NCBI GenBank assembly: GCA_002345545.1
Contig: DDVW01000037.1
Location: 1-64,000, forward strand
DNA from: Stenotrophomonas sp. UBA2302
GTDB lineage: Bacteria; Pseudomonadota; Gammaproteobacteria; Xanthomonadales; Xanthomonadaceae
DNA length: 64,000 nt
Reading direction: 5' to 3'
Shown piece by piece: positions 27,677 through 38,266 of the stretch. A program made the translations under genes and the position numbers. Position 1 is the first letter of the stretch; the number at the start of each line of letters is the position of its first letter. The notes beneath the pieces were generated by a model. The model was not told where the DNA came from and searched no databases. It saw nothing but the letters and a program-made list of their open reading frames with translations.

Positions 27677-28384
27677 TCAGGCGTCGTGCTGCAGGCTTTC
27701 CAGCACGCGCTTGAGGAACGGCACGGTGATGCGGCGTTTGGCCGCCAGCGATTCCCGGTCCAGCTGTTCCAGCAAGGCCAGCAGCCCGCCCAGATCCCGC
27801 CCGGTGCGGGTCAGCAGCCAGTCGATGGCCGCCTCGTCCAGCACCAGCCCCCGGCGGATCGCACGTTCGCGCAGCACTGTTCCACGCCCGGCATCATCCA
27901 GCGGCGCCAGCGGAATGCGCCCGCATTGCGACAGGCGCGAGCGCAGGTCCGGCAACACCAGTCCCAGTGTGGCCGGCGTGGCGCGGGCGGTATATAGCAG
28001 AGCCACCCCGGCGGCGCGCGCACGGTTGTGGAAATCGAACAGGGCCACCTCGTCCTCACGCTGACCGGCGATGGCCTCCAGCCCGTCGAGTGCGATCACC
28101 TCGCGCCCTTCCAGCGATTCCAGCGCCTCATTCAATCGCCCCCGTGCCGCGGCCAACGGGAAATAGGCCGGAGTACGTCCGGCCTGTTCCGCCGCCGCAC
28201 ACAGGGCCAGGGCCAGATGGGTCTTGCCGGTGCCGGCGATGCCGGCCAGATAGATCCAGTCCTGGTTGCTGCCGATGGCCAGCGCACGCAGCTGGGCGAG
28301 TGCGCCTTCCGGTGCACCAATGAAATTCTCGAAACGCTGGTCAGGCGGATAACGCAGGACCAGCGGCAACTGCGGCACGCTCAC
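27677..28384 (-). CDS. hda: DnaA-homologue regulator of replication initiation
   Basis: 235 residues, AAA+ DnaA-like ATPase without the DnaA DNA-binding domain. N-terminal QLPLVLRYPPDQRFENF includes the QLPL-type clamp-binding motif (residues 5-8) that tethers Hda to the beta sliding clamp. The Walker A equivalent is GIAGTGKTHLA near residue 48, Walker B is VIALDGLEAI, and sensor regions follow around DLRSRLSQCGRI. By family knowledge it stimulates ATP hydrolysis on DnaA after initiation. The start overlaps the stop of the upstream permease gene by 4 bases, so it is the third gene of a coupled DUF2066-permease-hda unit. Confidence 0.9.
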   Translation of the reverse strand: MSVPQLPLVLRYPPDQRFENFIGAPEGALAQLRALAIGSNQDWIYLAGIAGTGKTHLALALCAAAEQAGRTPAYFPLAAARGRLNEALESLEGREVIALDGLEAIAGQREDEVALFDFHNRARAAGVALLYTARATPATLGLVLPDLRSRLSQCGRIPLAPLDDAGRGTVLRERAIRRGLVLDEAAIDWLLTRTGRDLGGLLALLEQLDRESLAAKRRITVPFLKRVLESLQHDA

Positions 28385-29556
28385 TTCGACTCGACATCCT
28401 TCAAAACGGCAGGTGCTTCCGCCGGCACGTCGGCACGCCGGTCCAGCACTATCACCGGCTCCGGCTGCTGGCCGGCATACAGCTCGCTCTGGCGATAGCG
28501 CTGATGCGCGTAGCGCAGCAGTACGTTGATCACCGCCGCGGCGGGCAAGGCCAGCAGCATGCCGAGGAAGCCGAACAGCTGGCCGCCGGCCATCACCGCA
28601 AAAATAACCGCCACCGGATGCAGGCCTATCTTGTCACCGACGATGCGCGGCGTAAGCACGTAGCTTTCCAGCAACTGGCCGATGGTGAACACCGCACCGA
28701 TCAGGGCCAGCAGCTTCAGATCGAACCCCTGTGACTGCACCAGCGCCGCCAGCACCGCCAGCACCACGCCGGTGGTCGCGCCCAGATACGGGATGAAGCT
28801 GATCAGCCCGGCTACCAGCCCGATCAGCAGGCCGAGATTCAACCCGACCAGCGACAGGCCCGCCGCATAGACGACACCCAGCGCGATCATCACCACGATC
28901 TGGCCACGGATGAAGGCGCCCAGTACGTCGTTGGACTCGCGCGCCAGCCGCGACACCGTTTCTATGTGATTGCGCGGAATCAGCGACGCCACCCGCTCGA
29001 CCAGCTTGTCCCAGTCGCGCAGGAAGTAGTAGGTCAGGATCGGCAGCAGGGCGAGGTTGACCACCCACGTCACCATCGCAAAGCCCGAACGCGACACATA
29101 GCCGAACAGGGTGGTGGCCGCGCCGCCGGCCTGCTGCCAGTGGCTGCGGATCCAGTCGAACAGCTTTTCCGGCGCCAGCCAGGCCATGATCTGCACGCCG
29201 CTCTTCTGCTCCAGCCACGGAATGGCCGTGCCCAGCAGCCACTCCTGCCCTTGCGGCAGCGCGGCGATCAGCGTGGTGATCTGCCGCTGGATCATCGGCA
29301 CCAGGATCAGCAGCGCCAAGGCGATCAACAGGCTCATCAGCACGAATACCAGGATCACCGCGGTATTGCGCGAGCGCCCGCTGGCTTCCAGTCGATCGAC
29401 CAGCGGGTCGCCCAGCCAACCCAGCATCAACGCGGCGACAAACGGCGTGAGGATCGGCGCCAGCAACCACGTCACCCACAGCCCTGCCGCGCCAAGCACC
29501 ACCCATTTCAGGCGGCGCAGGAACAGCGCGATTTCATCTTCGGCGCTATGGCTCAT
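28381..29556 (-). CDS. AI-2E family permease (PerM-like)
   Basis: 391 residues with about eight membrane segments: a pair near the N-terminus (residues 15-50), one at about 65-87, then a soluble loop (90-150) and a bundle from 155 to 340. Motifs of the AI-2 exporter/PerM family are seen, such as VNLALLPILTYYFLRDWD and LVAGLISFIPYLGA. Members export autoinducers, or act as sodium/proton antiporters, in different organisms; substrate is not deducible. Gene neighbours are coupled on both sides: start overlaps the DUF2066 gene stop, stop overlaps the hda start. Confidence 0.83.
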   Translation of the reverse strand: MSHSAEDEIALFLRRLKWVVLGAAGLWVTWLLAPILTPFVAALMLGWLGDPLVDRLEASGRSRNTAVILVFVLMSLLIALALLILVPMIQRQITTLIAALPQGQEWLLGTAIPWLEQKSGVQIMAWLAPEKLFDWIRSHWQQAGGAATTLFGYVSRSGFAMVTWVVNLALLPILTYYFLRDWDKLVERVASLIPRNHIETVSRLARESNDVLGAFIRGQIVVMIALGVVYAAGLSLVGLNLGLLIGLVAGLISFIPYLGATTGVVLAVLAALVQSQGFDLKLLALIGAVFTIGQLLESYVLTPRIVGDKIGLHPVAVIFAVMAGGQLFGFLGMLLALPAAAVINVLLRYAHQRYRQSELYAGQQPEPVIVLDRRADVPAEAPAVLKDVESK

Positions 29557-30686
29557 CGGATACGGTACTCCGCCGGGGGATTGCTGCCGGTACCCGGGAG
29601 CATCCCGGCATCCTCGGCAGTCTCACTTTCGGCAACCAGCGGTTGCAGTGCCGCGCTCTGCCCCAGCAGACGGTTGAAACCTGAAAGGCCGGTCATCAAC
29701 TCCAGATCAAGCACCAGCCGGTCACCAGCGGCCTGTACCGGGATGATCGACTTGACCACCGGCACCGCCTGCAGGGAGGCGGCCAGCCGCAGATAGTCGC
29801 CGCTGCTGTGAATCCCGCCTACAGCGATGCGGTAGACCCCCGCGGTGCCAACCTGGACTGTCTTGGCATAGCGTTTGACCAGCGCGTCGGCCGCGCCATC
29901 GGCGCCACCGGCCATCGCCCGTCGCGCATCGCCGTCGCGGGTCGTCCAGCGCGACAGCTCACGACCGGCATCGACGAATATCCAGTCCGCGACCCAGCCG
30001 CCGTTGTCGCGGTAGAGCTTGCCGATCAACTGCATCGGTGGCGCATAGCGGGCCGAGGCGCGCGCCACGGCGGCACTGTCGCCGCGCCAGATCGCGCCCA
30101 CCAGCGCCTGCTCGGCGGCACCGCCCGAAGGCAGCCCGAGCTTGTAACCACGATCGACCGCGCGATCCAGCAGCGAACGGGCGGCATTGGACTGCTGCAC
30201 CCCGACCAGCCGCGGGCCACTGCCGTCATTGATGGCCAGCCACACCACCGGCTTCGGGCGCGGTTGCGGCCACACCGGCAAACCCAGCGCCGCAGCCAGA
30301 CCATCCACATCCTCCTGGCGGAAGCGTGCCACCAGCAGGGTGCGGAAGCTGGGCGCGCCACTGCTGGACACGCTCTGGTCCTGCCGGTAGTCATAGCTCT
30401 CCACCAGGTCCTTGGCACTGCGCAGCGCCGCAGCGACACCGGGCCGGCCCATCACGCTGCGATCACCCGACAACTTGGCCAGTACAGCACCCAACGCACG
30501 TGACAGCGCCCCATTGCGATCGGCATCGCTCTGGCTGTTGACCGGCACTTCCGCCTCGTAGGCCCCGCGCGCGCTGGCGACATCGCCTTCGGTGCGCATG
30601 CCCGACTGAGCCAGCACCATCGGTACAGGCAGCAGGAGTGCCAGAAACAGGATTGTGACCAGGCTGCGGCGCATTGAAGTGTCCAT
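29553..30686 (-). CDS. DUF2066-domain exported protein
   Basis: 377 residues with an N-terminal signal peptide (MRRSLVTILFLALLLPVPMVLAQ from residue 5). The body fits DUF2066: YEAEVPVNSQSDADRNGALSRAL in the first 65 residues (shown only by its ends VPVNSQ and GALSRAL), then a repeated two-domain pattern. Function is unknown; in gammaproteobacteria it is commonly next to hda and purM, as here. The ATG at 30686 has only a weak ribosome site, and an in-frame ATG lies at 30674. It heads the three-gene minus-strand unit and is divergent from purM across 97 bases. Confidence 0.8.
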   Translation of the reverse strand: MDTSMRRSLVTILFLALLLPVPMVLAQSGMRTEGDVASARGAYEAEVPVNSQSDADRNGALSRALGAVLAKLSGDRSVMGRPGVAAALRSAKDLVESYDYRQDQSVSSSGAPSFRTLLVARFRQEDVDGLAAALGLPVWPQPRPKPVVWLAINDGSGPRLVGVQQSNAARSLLDRAVDRGYKLGLPSGGAAEQALVGAIWRGDSAAVARASARYAPPMQLIGKLYRDNGGWVADWIFVDAGRELSRWTTRDGDARRAMAGGADGAADALVKRYAKTVQVGTAGVYRIAVGGIHSSGDYLRLAASLQAVPVVKSIIPVQAAGDRLVLDLELMTGLSGFNRLLGQSAALQPLVAESETAEDAGMLPGTGSNPPAEYRIR

Positions 30687-30783
30687 TGCTCGACGGTTCC
30701 GGAGGGAATTGTTGCCCGAATGCGGCCTTCACGCCAACGTGGCCTGTTAAAATGCCGCGTTAACCCCGCCAGCGTAGCCGCCC

Positions 30784-31842
30784 GTGACCAGCACTCCGAC
30801 TTCCGCCAACTCTCCCCTCACCTACCGTGACGCCGGTGTCGACATCGACGCGGGCAATGAACTGGTTGAACGCATCAAGCCGCTGGTGAAGCGTAGCTTC
30901 CGCCCTGAAGTCATGGGCGGGCTGGGCGGTTTCGGCGCGCTGTTCGACCTCTCCAGCAAGTACCGCGAGCCGGTGCTGGTCTCCGGTACCGACGGCGTCG
31001 GCACCAAGCTGAAGCTGGCCCAGCAGTTGGGCCGCCACGACACCATCGGCATCGATCTGGTCGCCATGTGCGTCAACGATGTGCTGGTGCAGGGCGCCGA
31101 GCCGCTGTTCTTCCTGGACTACTTCGCCACCGGCAAGCTCGACATCGACACCGCCGCGGCCGTGGTCGGCGGCATCGCCAACGGCTGCACCGAAGCCGGT
31201 TGCGCGCTGATCGGCGGCGAAACCGCCGAGATGCCGGACATGTACGCCCCGGGCGAATACGACCTGGCCGGCTTCACCGTCGCCGGTGTCGAAAAGAGCG
31301 AACTGAAGGACGGCTCGGCCGTGGCCCAGGGCGACGTGCTGATCGGCATCGCCTCCTCCGGCCCGCATTCCAACGGCTATTCGCTGGTGCGCCGCATCTA
31401 CGAGCGTGCCGGCAGCCCGACCGACGTGGTGCTGGAAGACGGCGTGCCGCTGCTGGACGCGCTGATGGCGCCGACACGCCTGTACGTCAAGCCGATCCTG
31501 TCGCTGCTCAAGTCGCACGGCGGTTCGGTGCACGGCATGGCCCACATCACCGGTGGCGGCCTCACCGAGAACATCATCCGCGTCGTGCCCGACAGCCTGG
31601 GCATCACCATTGATGCCTCCAGCTGGCCGCTGCCGCCGGTGTTCCAGTGGCTGCAGCGCGAGGGCAATGTCGCCGACAGCGAAATGTGGCGCACCTTCAA
31701 CTGCGGCATCGGCTTCGTGCTGGCCGTGCCGGCCGCGCAGGTCGCCACAATCAACGCCGCGCTCGATGCGCTGCAACTGGCGCACTGGCAGATCGGTGAA
31801 GTGGTTGCGGCCACCGGCGACGAGCGGGTTCAGATCGGCTGA
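30784..31842 (+). CDS. purM: Phosphoribosylformylglycinamidine cyclo-ligase (AIR synthetase)
   Basis: 352 residues. ATP-dependent ring closure of FGAM to AIR, fifth step of purine synthesis. Characteristic motifs: [13 protein letters not shown] at 13-25, [14 protein letters not shown] near 65, [14 protein letters not shown] near 141, [14 protein letters not shown] near 196 and [14 protein letters not shown] near 254. The start is a GTG, placed so that the TYRDAGVD box has its normal N-terminal distance; no ATG lies nearby. It is divergent from the DUF2066-permease-hda unit and is followed within 30 bases by a membrane protein gene and then purN, so purine genes are interleaved with others. 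Confidence 0.95.
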   Translation: MTSTPTSANSPLTYRDAGVDIDAGNELVERIKPLVKRSFRPEVMGGLGGFGALFDLSSKYREPVLVSGTDGVGTKLKLAQQLGRHDTIGIDLVAMCVNDVLVQGAEPLFFLDYFATGKLDIDTAAAVVGGIANGCTEAGCALIGGETAEMPDMYAPGEYDLAGFTVAGVEKSELKDGSAVAQGDVLIGIASSGPHSNGYSLVRRIYERAGSPTDVVLEDGVPLLDALMAPTRLYVKPILSLLKSHGGSVHGMAHITGGGLTENIIRVVPDSLGITIDASSWPLPPVFQWLQREGNVADSEMWRTFNCGIGFVLAVPAAQVATINAALDALQLAHWQIGEVVAATGDERVQIG

Positions 31843-31870
31843 GCCACTCGATCCCTGCAAGGAGCCACTC

Positions 31871-32314
31871 ATGGATGCAGTGAATCCCCCAGCCCAGCCG
31901 CCGGCGCTGTCCGAAGACGACGCCAACCAGCTGCGTCTTCTGTCGACTTTCCACTATGTGGTGGCGGCGATCACCGGGCTGTTTTCGTTGTTTCCCATAC
32001 TGCATCTGGTGATGGGTCTGGCCATGGTCAGCGGCAAGCTGCCCATGGCGTCAGGCAATCCCGCCAGCCCGGACATCAACCCGCAGATGTTCGGCTGGAT
32101 CTTCGTGATCTTCGCCGGCGTCATGATTGCCTGCGGGCTGACACTGGCCGGGTTCATGGCCTACGCCGGACACTGCCTGCGGCAACGCCGGCGTTACACG
32201 CTGTGCCTGGTGGTGGCTGCCATTTCCTGCATGTTGATGCCGATCGGCACGGTGCTGGGGGTGTTCACCCTGATCGTGCTGATGCGGCCGGCAGTCAAGG
32301 CGGGGTTCGCTTGA
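31871..32314 (+). CDS. Small membrane protein of unknown function
   Basis: 147 residues, starting at the ATG after GGAGCCACTC. Three predicted membrane segments: VVAAITGLFSLFPILHLVMGL (about 30-50), WIFVIFAGVMIACGLTLAGFM (about 76-96) and LVVAAISCMLMPIGTVLGVFTLIVLM (about 113-138, shown here only by its extent). The N-terminal 25 residues are acidic and soluble. It has the look of small DUF4870-like proteins but I cannot fix a family. It lies between purM and purN in one apparent transcription unit. Confidence 0.6.
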   Translation: MDAVNPPAQPPALSEDDANQLRLLSTFHYVVAAITGLFSLFPILHLVMGLAMVSGKLPMASGNPASPDINPQMFGWIFVIFAGVMIACGLTLAGFMAYAGHCLRQRRRYTLCLVVAAISCMLMPIGTVLGVFTLIVLMRPAVKAGFA

Positions 32315-32357
32315 AACCCGCGCCACCTCCGTCCACACCGCTGCCACGCCACGCCGC

Positions 32358-32966
32358 ATGAGCACCATCAAGAAAGCCGCCTTCCTCGCCGTGCTGGCGG
32401 TGTTCATCACCACCTGGATCAAGCCGCTGTGGCCGCTGGAGCAGGCCCTGCACAGTTCGCTGACCGTCCTCGGCCTGGCCGCGCTGTGGTGGGTGGATCG
32501 CCGCTGGCCGCTGGGCAATGGCGCCTTCGTGGCGATCTGCGGCTTCATCGCCCTGCACAGCATTGGCGCCCGCTGGCTGTATTCCAATATTCCCTATGAC
32601 CAGTGGGCGCAGGCGCTGGCCGGCTGGTCGCCGGACGCCGCTTTCGGCTGGCAACGCAACCATTTCGACCGCCTGATCCACTTCCTGTACGGCCTGTGCC
32701 TCACCCCGGCGCTGACCCAGCTGGCGCGCCATGGCTGGCCGGCGCTGCGTGGCGGCCAGACCTTCACCCTGGCGGTGATGGCGATCATGTGCTCCAGCCT
32801 GGCCTACGAATGGTTCGAGTGGGGCATCGCCCTGCTGCTTTCGCCCGACGCGGCCGAGGCCTACAACGGCCAGCAGGGTGACATCTGGGACGCGCACGCC
32901 GACATGCTGCTGGCCACGCTCGGCAGCCTGCTGTCATGGCCATTGATCAGGAAATCCGCACGATGA
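32358..32966 (+). CDS. DUF2238 (YjdF-like) membrane protein
   Basis: 202 residues with about five to six hydrophobic segments. Motifs of the DUF2238 family are evident: HSIGARWLYSNIPY near 72, RNHFDRLIHFLYGL near 108, SSLAYEWFEWG near 145 and GDIWDAHADMLLATLG near 176. The conserved His, Asp and Glu residues in the membrane segments are intriguing but no activity is known. The stop overlaps the purN start as ATGA, so both are translationally linked. Confidence 0.75.
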   Translation: MSTIKKAAFLAVLAVFITTWIKPLWPLEQALHSSLTVLGLAALWWVDRRWPLGNGAFVAICGFIALHSIGARWLYSNIPYDQWAQALAGWSPDAAFGWQRNHFDRLIHFLYGLCLTPALTQLARHGWPALRGGQTFTLAVMAIMCSSLAYEWFEWGIALLLSPDAAEAYNGQQGDIWDAHADMLLATLGSLLSWPLIRKSAR

Positions 32967-33622
32967 CCACTCCGGCCCGTATCGCCGTGCTCGCCTCCGG
33001 GCGCGGCAGCAATCTGCAATGTCTGCTCGACGGCATCGCCGCCGGCCGGCTGGATGCGCAGATCGTCGGGGTGTTTTCCGACAAGCCCGGCGCCAGCGCA
33101 TTGGACAAGGTGCCCGCCGAATCGCGCTGGGCGCGCTCGCCAAAGGATTTCGCCAGCCGCGTGGCTTTCGATGAAGCTCTCGGCGATGCGGTGGCCGCCA
33201 GCGCACCGGACTGGGTCGTCTGCGCCGGCTACATGCGCATCCTCGGCGCCGGTTTCGTCCAGCGCTTCAACGGTCGCCTGGTCAACATCCACCCCTCACT
33301 GCTGCCACTGCACAAGGGCCTGCACACCCACGCCCGCGCAATCGAGGCCGGTGATGGCGAACACGGTGCCAGCGTGCACTTCGTCATCCCTGAACTGGAT
33401 GCCGGCGCGGTGCTCGCGCAGGCGCGGGTTCCGGTACTGCCCGCCGATACCGCCGAATCACTGGCGGCACGGGTGCTTGCGGTGGAACACCCGCTGCTGC
33501 TGGCAAGCGTGCAGCTGCTGGCCAGTGGGCGCGTAGCTGAACAGGATGGCCGGGTACAGCTGGATGGTCAGTTCCTGTTTAACCCGCTGCGCCTAGATTC
33601 CGCCGGAGCCCTGCAGTTCTGA
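32963..33622 (+). CDS. purN: Phosphoribosylglycinamide formyltransferase
   Basis: 219 residues. It transfers a formyl group from 10-formyl-THF to GAR, the third step of purine synthesis. N-terminal IAVLASGRGSNLQ binds the phosphate, the catalytic Asn-His pair lies in LVNIHPSLLP, and GASVHFVIPELDAGAVLAQ holds the catalytic Asp. The usual family sequence in the HPSLLP region continues PxFxGxH; here it is PLHKGLHTH, a mild variant that retains the His. The start ATG overlaps the preceding stop. Confidence 0.93.
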   Translation: MTTPARIAVLASGRGSNLQCLLDGIAAGRLDAQIVGVFSDKPGASALDKVPAESRWARSPKDFASRVAFDEALGDAVAASAPDWVVCAGYMRILGAGFVQRFNGRLVNIHPSLLPLHKGLHTHARAIEAGDGEHGASVHFVIPELDAGAVLAQARVPVLPADTAESLAARVLAVEHPLLLASVQLLASGRVAEQDGRVQLDGQFLFNPLRLDSAGALQF

Positions 33623-33681
33623 CATCCGTGCCGCAGCCCCATCCGCCGGCATGACCCGCCTCTTCCGGAATCCCTGCCCGC

Positions 33682-34458
33682 ATGACATCGGCATCACTCA
33701 AATTTGTGGCATTGGGCTCGCTGCTTGCAGTGGCAGGCCTGTCCGCGCAGGAAACCGGCACAACGCCGGCGCCGATGGTCGCACTGCCTGCGGCAGAGTG
33801 GACGCCGCCGGAGCTGGAACCGTTCATCGCCACCTACCAGGCCTTCTACAAGGGCAAGGAAGCCGGCGATGCCACCCTGCGCGTGACGCACGATGAAGGC
33901 AAGCAGTGGCAGGTGGACATGGCCGTGCATGGCAAGCGCGGCTTTGCCGGCGTGCTCGGCCTGAACATCGAGCAGAGCACGGTGTTCACCAACAACGGCG
34001 ATGTCTACACGCCGCTGAGCCAGAGCACGGTCAAGAAAGCCCTGTTCCTGGGCAAAAAGGTCACCGGCACGTACAACTGGCAGGCCGGCACCGCACAGTG
34101 GCAGGGTGACCTGAAAAAAGAACGCCGGCAGCCGATCCAGCTGCAGCCGGGCGACCAGAGCGCGCTGTTGCTGAACCTGGCGCTGATGCGCGATGCCCGC
34201 CCGGGCAAAACCATGCAGTACCGTTATGTCGATGTCGGCCGCGTACGCCAGCACAACTACCGTGCCGCCGACAGCACCGAAACCGTACAGGTCGGCGATC
34301 TCAGCTATGACGCCCTGCGTGTGTACCGCACCAATGGCGGCAACGACGAAACCATCCTGTGGATCGCCAACGGCGTCCCGACGCCTGTGCGCATCCTGCA
34401 ACGCCAGGACGGCGAAGACGAGATCGACCTGCGCCTGATCGAATACCAAGGAGTCTGA
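33682..34458 (+). CDS. DUF3108-domain exported protein, copy 1
   Basis: 258 residues with a short N-terminal signal (LGSLLAVAGLSAQ, cleavage near residue 22). The domain starts at PFIATYQAFYKGKEAGDAT, carries SQSTVFTNN-like (QSTVFTNNGDVYTPLS), the basic VKKALFLGKKVTGTYNW and ends in ILRIQ..LRLIEYQGV. DUF3108 proteins are periplasmic beta-rich proteins, possibly related to lipocalin or LolA-type folds; no ligand is known. The next gene is a clear paralogue, only two bases downstream. The two share ATYQA(F/S)Y.G, (E/L)QSTVF and the order of all later motifs. Confidence 0.78.
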   Translation: MTSASLKFVALGSLLAVAGLSAQETGTTPAPMVALPAAEWTPPELEPFIATYQAFYKGKEAGDATLRVTHDEGKQWQVDMAVHGKRGFAGVLGLNIEQSTVFTNNGDVYTPLSQSTVKKALFLGKKVTGTYNWQAGTAQWQGDLKKERRQPIQLQPGDQSALLLNLALMRDARPGKTMQYRYVDVGRVRQHNYRAADSTETVQVGDLSYDALRVYRTNGGNDETILWIANGVPTPVRILQRQDGEDEIDLRLIEYQGV

Positions 34459-34460
34459 GC

Positions 34461-35144
34461 ATGACCGTTTCCCCGACCCTGTTCCGTATCGCGGCCGCCG
34501 CGATCCTGGCAGCCACCAGCCTGCCGGCACTGGCCATGGAGCCGTTCACCGCCAACTACCAGGCCAGCTACATGGGCATGCAGGCCAATGGCGTCATGAC
34601 GCTGGCCGCCGAGGAAGGCAACCGCTGGCGCTACAGCCTGCAGATCAAAAACCCGATGGCCGACCTGAGCCAGAGCACGGTGTTCGACGAGCAGGCCGGC
34701 AAACTGCGCCCGCTCAGCAGCCACGACCGCTCCACCGTGCTGATCAAGCGCAAGCAGGTCGATGCCAGTTACGACTGGAGCAGCCGGCAGGCGACCTGGA
34801 ACGGCGACGTCAAGCCCGAACGTCGCGGCCCGATCAGCCTGCGCAGTGGCGACATGGATGCACTGCTGATCAACCTCGCCATCGTCCGCGACCTGGCCGC
34901 CGGCAAGCCGCTGAGCTATCGCATGGTCGACGACGGCCGCATCAAGCCGATGACCTACCGGGTGATCGGCAAGGAAAACGTCACCATCGACGGCAAGGAC
35001 CGGGAAGCCACCAAGGTCGCGCGCGTGGATGGTGACAAGGAACAGATCGCCTGGATCGTGCCGGGAATGCCGGTACCGGCGCGGCTGTTGCAGCGCGAAA
35101 AAGGCCGGGACGCACTGGACCTGACTATCAAGTCGCTCCACTGA
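34461..35144 (+). CDS. DUF3108-domain exported protein, copy 2
   Basis: 227 residues. Signal peptide ATSLPALA ends near residue 26, then PFTANYQASYMGMQANGVMT opens the DUF3108 body, followed by LSQSTVFDEQAGKLRPLS, KRKQVDASYDW and VPARLLQREKGRD. AAGGAGTCTGAGC precedes the ATG, two bases after the stop of copy 1, so the pair is co-translated. It is most likely a tandem duplication that diverged, perhaps giving two subunits of one envelope complex. Function unknown. A bidirectional terminator follows. Confidence 0.78.
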   Translation: MTVSPTLFRIAAAAILAATSLPALAMEPFTANYQASYMGMQANGVMTLAAEEGNRWRYSLQIKNPMADLSQSTVFDEQAGKLRPLSSHDRSTVLIKRKQVDASYDWSSRQATWNGDVKPERRGPISLRSGDMDALLINLAIVRDLAAGKPLSYRMVDDGRIKPMTYRVIGKENVTIDGKDREATKVARVDGDKEQIAWIVPGMPVPARLLQREKGRDALDLTIKSLH

Positions 35145-35228
35145 TCGACAGCGGCGCTCTGCATTGGCGGGGCACGCCATGCCATCCCGACACTTCCTGG
35201 CGGACATCGCCAAGCATTCCAAGAATAT

Positions 35229-35260
35229 AAAAAGCCCGGCATCACGCCGGGCTTTTCTCT
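35229..35260. terminator. Bidirectional terminator between DUF3108 and EF-hand genes
   Basis: AAAAGCCCGGC ATCAC GCCGGGCTTTT: an 11-bp stem with A-run before and T-run after, so it works for both converging transcripts. It is 28 bases from the EF-hand gene stop. Confidence 0.9.
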
Positions 35261-35287
35261 TCAGGAATCACCAGCACCAGAGCACGC

Positions 35288-36915
<1,628 letters not shown>

Positions 36916-37149
36916 TCAACCGGCTTCGGCCGGTGTCATGGTGGTCAGTGCCAGCGCATGCAGCGCGCCACTGTCCAGATGCGCCTTGACCGTGGCATTG
37001 ACCATGCGATGGCGTGCCAGCAACGGCTTGCCGGCAAATGCCTCGCAGACCACCGTCGCCTCGAAATGTACGCCGTCGTCACCCTGCACGCGGGCACGGG
37101 CACCCGGCAGGCCGGTTTCGATCAGGTTACGGATGGTTTCAGCGTCCAA
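36916..37149 (-). CDS. ibaG: BolA/IbaG-family protein
   Basis: 77 residues. BolA fold: amphipathic helix IRNLIETGLPGARARV, then HFEATVVCEAFAGKPLLARHRMV with the conserved Arg-His in ARHRMVN, then VNATVKAHLDSGALHALAL. It carries a conserved Cys at the position used with the His for [2Fe-2S] sharing with monothiol glutaredoxin. The IbaG-type rather than BolA-type assignment rests on length and on the position directly upstream of murA, as in E. coli and many others. The symbol is therefore contextual. Confidence 0.8.
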   Translation of the reverse strand: MDAETIRNLIETGLPGARARVQGDDGVHFEATVVCEAFAGKPLLARHRMVNATVKAHLDSGALHALALTTMTPAEAG

Positions 37150-37202
37150 AGCACTTTCCTAATAAAATGGACGGCCATTCTACTATCCCGAGTGGCGCCC
37201 GT

Positions 37203-38204
37203 ATGGCTGCTTCCCCCCTTCCCCTGAACGCTCCCGGCGATGCCGAGCTGATCGCCAGCGGCCAGCGCGTGTTCAAGATCGAACAGGCCGAGCTGGACCG
37301 CGTCGGCAACCGTATCGGTGCCGAGTTCGCCACCGCCTGCCGGCTGGTCCTGGGCTCACGTGGTCGCGTGGTCGCCACCGGCATGGGCAAATCCGGGCAT
37401 ATCGCGCGCAAGATCGCCGCGACCCTGGCCTCCACCGGCACCCCGGCGTTCTACGTGCATCCGGGCGAAGCCGGCCACGGCGACCTGGGCATGATCACCG
37501 GCGATGACGTGGTGCTGGCGCTGTCCTATTCCGGGGAATCTGACGAGGTGCTGATGCTGCTGCCGGTACTCAAGCGCCAGGGCAACCCGCTGATCGCGAT
37601 GACCGGCAAGCCGCAGTCCAGCCTGGCCCGCGCCGCCGACGTGCATCTGGATGTGAACGTCGACCACGAGGCCTGCCCGCTGGCACTGGCACCGACCTCC
37701 AGCACCACCGCCTCGCTGGCGATGGGTGACGCACTGGCGGTGGCCCTGCTCGATGCACGCGGCTTCACCGCCGATGACTTCGCCCGCTCGCACCCGGCCG
37801 GCAGCCTTGGCCGCCGCCTGCTGCTGCACATCACCGACGTGATGCATGCCGGCGACGAACTGCCCGCCGTGCGTGAGGACGCCAGCCTCAGCCAGGCGCT
37901 GATGGAAATGAGCCGCAAGCGCCTGGGCATGACTTCGGTGATCGATGCCGAAGGCCGCCTTGTCGGCCTGTTCACCGACGGCGACCTGCGCCGTGCACTG
38001 GATACCGACCTGGACGTGCGCACCGCCGGCATCGCCCAGGTGATGACCCGCAATCCGCGCACCATCGGTGCCGGCCACCTGGCCGTGGAGGCCGCACGCC
38101 TGCTGGAGAAACACCAGATCAACGGCCTGATCGTTGTGGATACCGACAACCGTCCCGTCGGTGCCCTGAACATTCATGACCTGTTGCGGGCAAAAGTGGT
38201 TTAA
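37203..38204 (+). CDS. kdsD: Arabinose-5-phosphate isomerase
   Basis: 333 residues. An N-terminal SIS domain (VVATGMGKSGHIARKIAATLAS, conserved Lys and Ser; LSYSGESDEVLMLLP; LAPTSSTTASLAMGDALA) interconverts ribulose-5-P and arabinose-5-P. Two CBS domains follow from about residue 205 (DVMHAGDELPAV, VMTRNPRTIG), typical of KdsD/KpsF. It provides the precursor for Kdo in LPS. I chose the ATG at 37203; an in-frame ATG 39 bases earlier is possible and both ribosome sites are weak. First gene of the LPS gene run. Confidence 0.92.
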   Translation: MAASPLPLNAPGDAELIASGQRVFKIEQAELDRVGNRIGAEFATACRLVLGSRGRVVATGMGKSGHIARKIAATLASTGTPAFYVHPGEAGHGDLGMITGDDVVLALSYSGESDEVLMLLPVLKRQGNPLIAMTGKPQSSLARAADVHLDVNVDHEACPLALAPTSSTTASLAMGDALAVALLDARGFTADDFARSHPAGSLGRRLLLHITDVMHAGDELPAVREDASLSQALMEMSRKRLGMTSVIDAEGRLVGLFTDGDLRRALDTDLDVRTAGIAQVMTRNPRTIGAGHLAVEAARLLEKHQINGLIVVDTDNRPVGALNIHDLLRAKVV

Positions 38205-38266
38205 AGCCCGCACAATGACGCGTTCCGGGCCCACCGCCCGGCCAAGCCGCAACGGATCGCCCGCAC

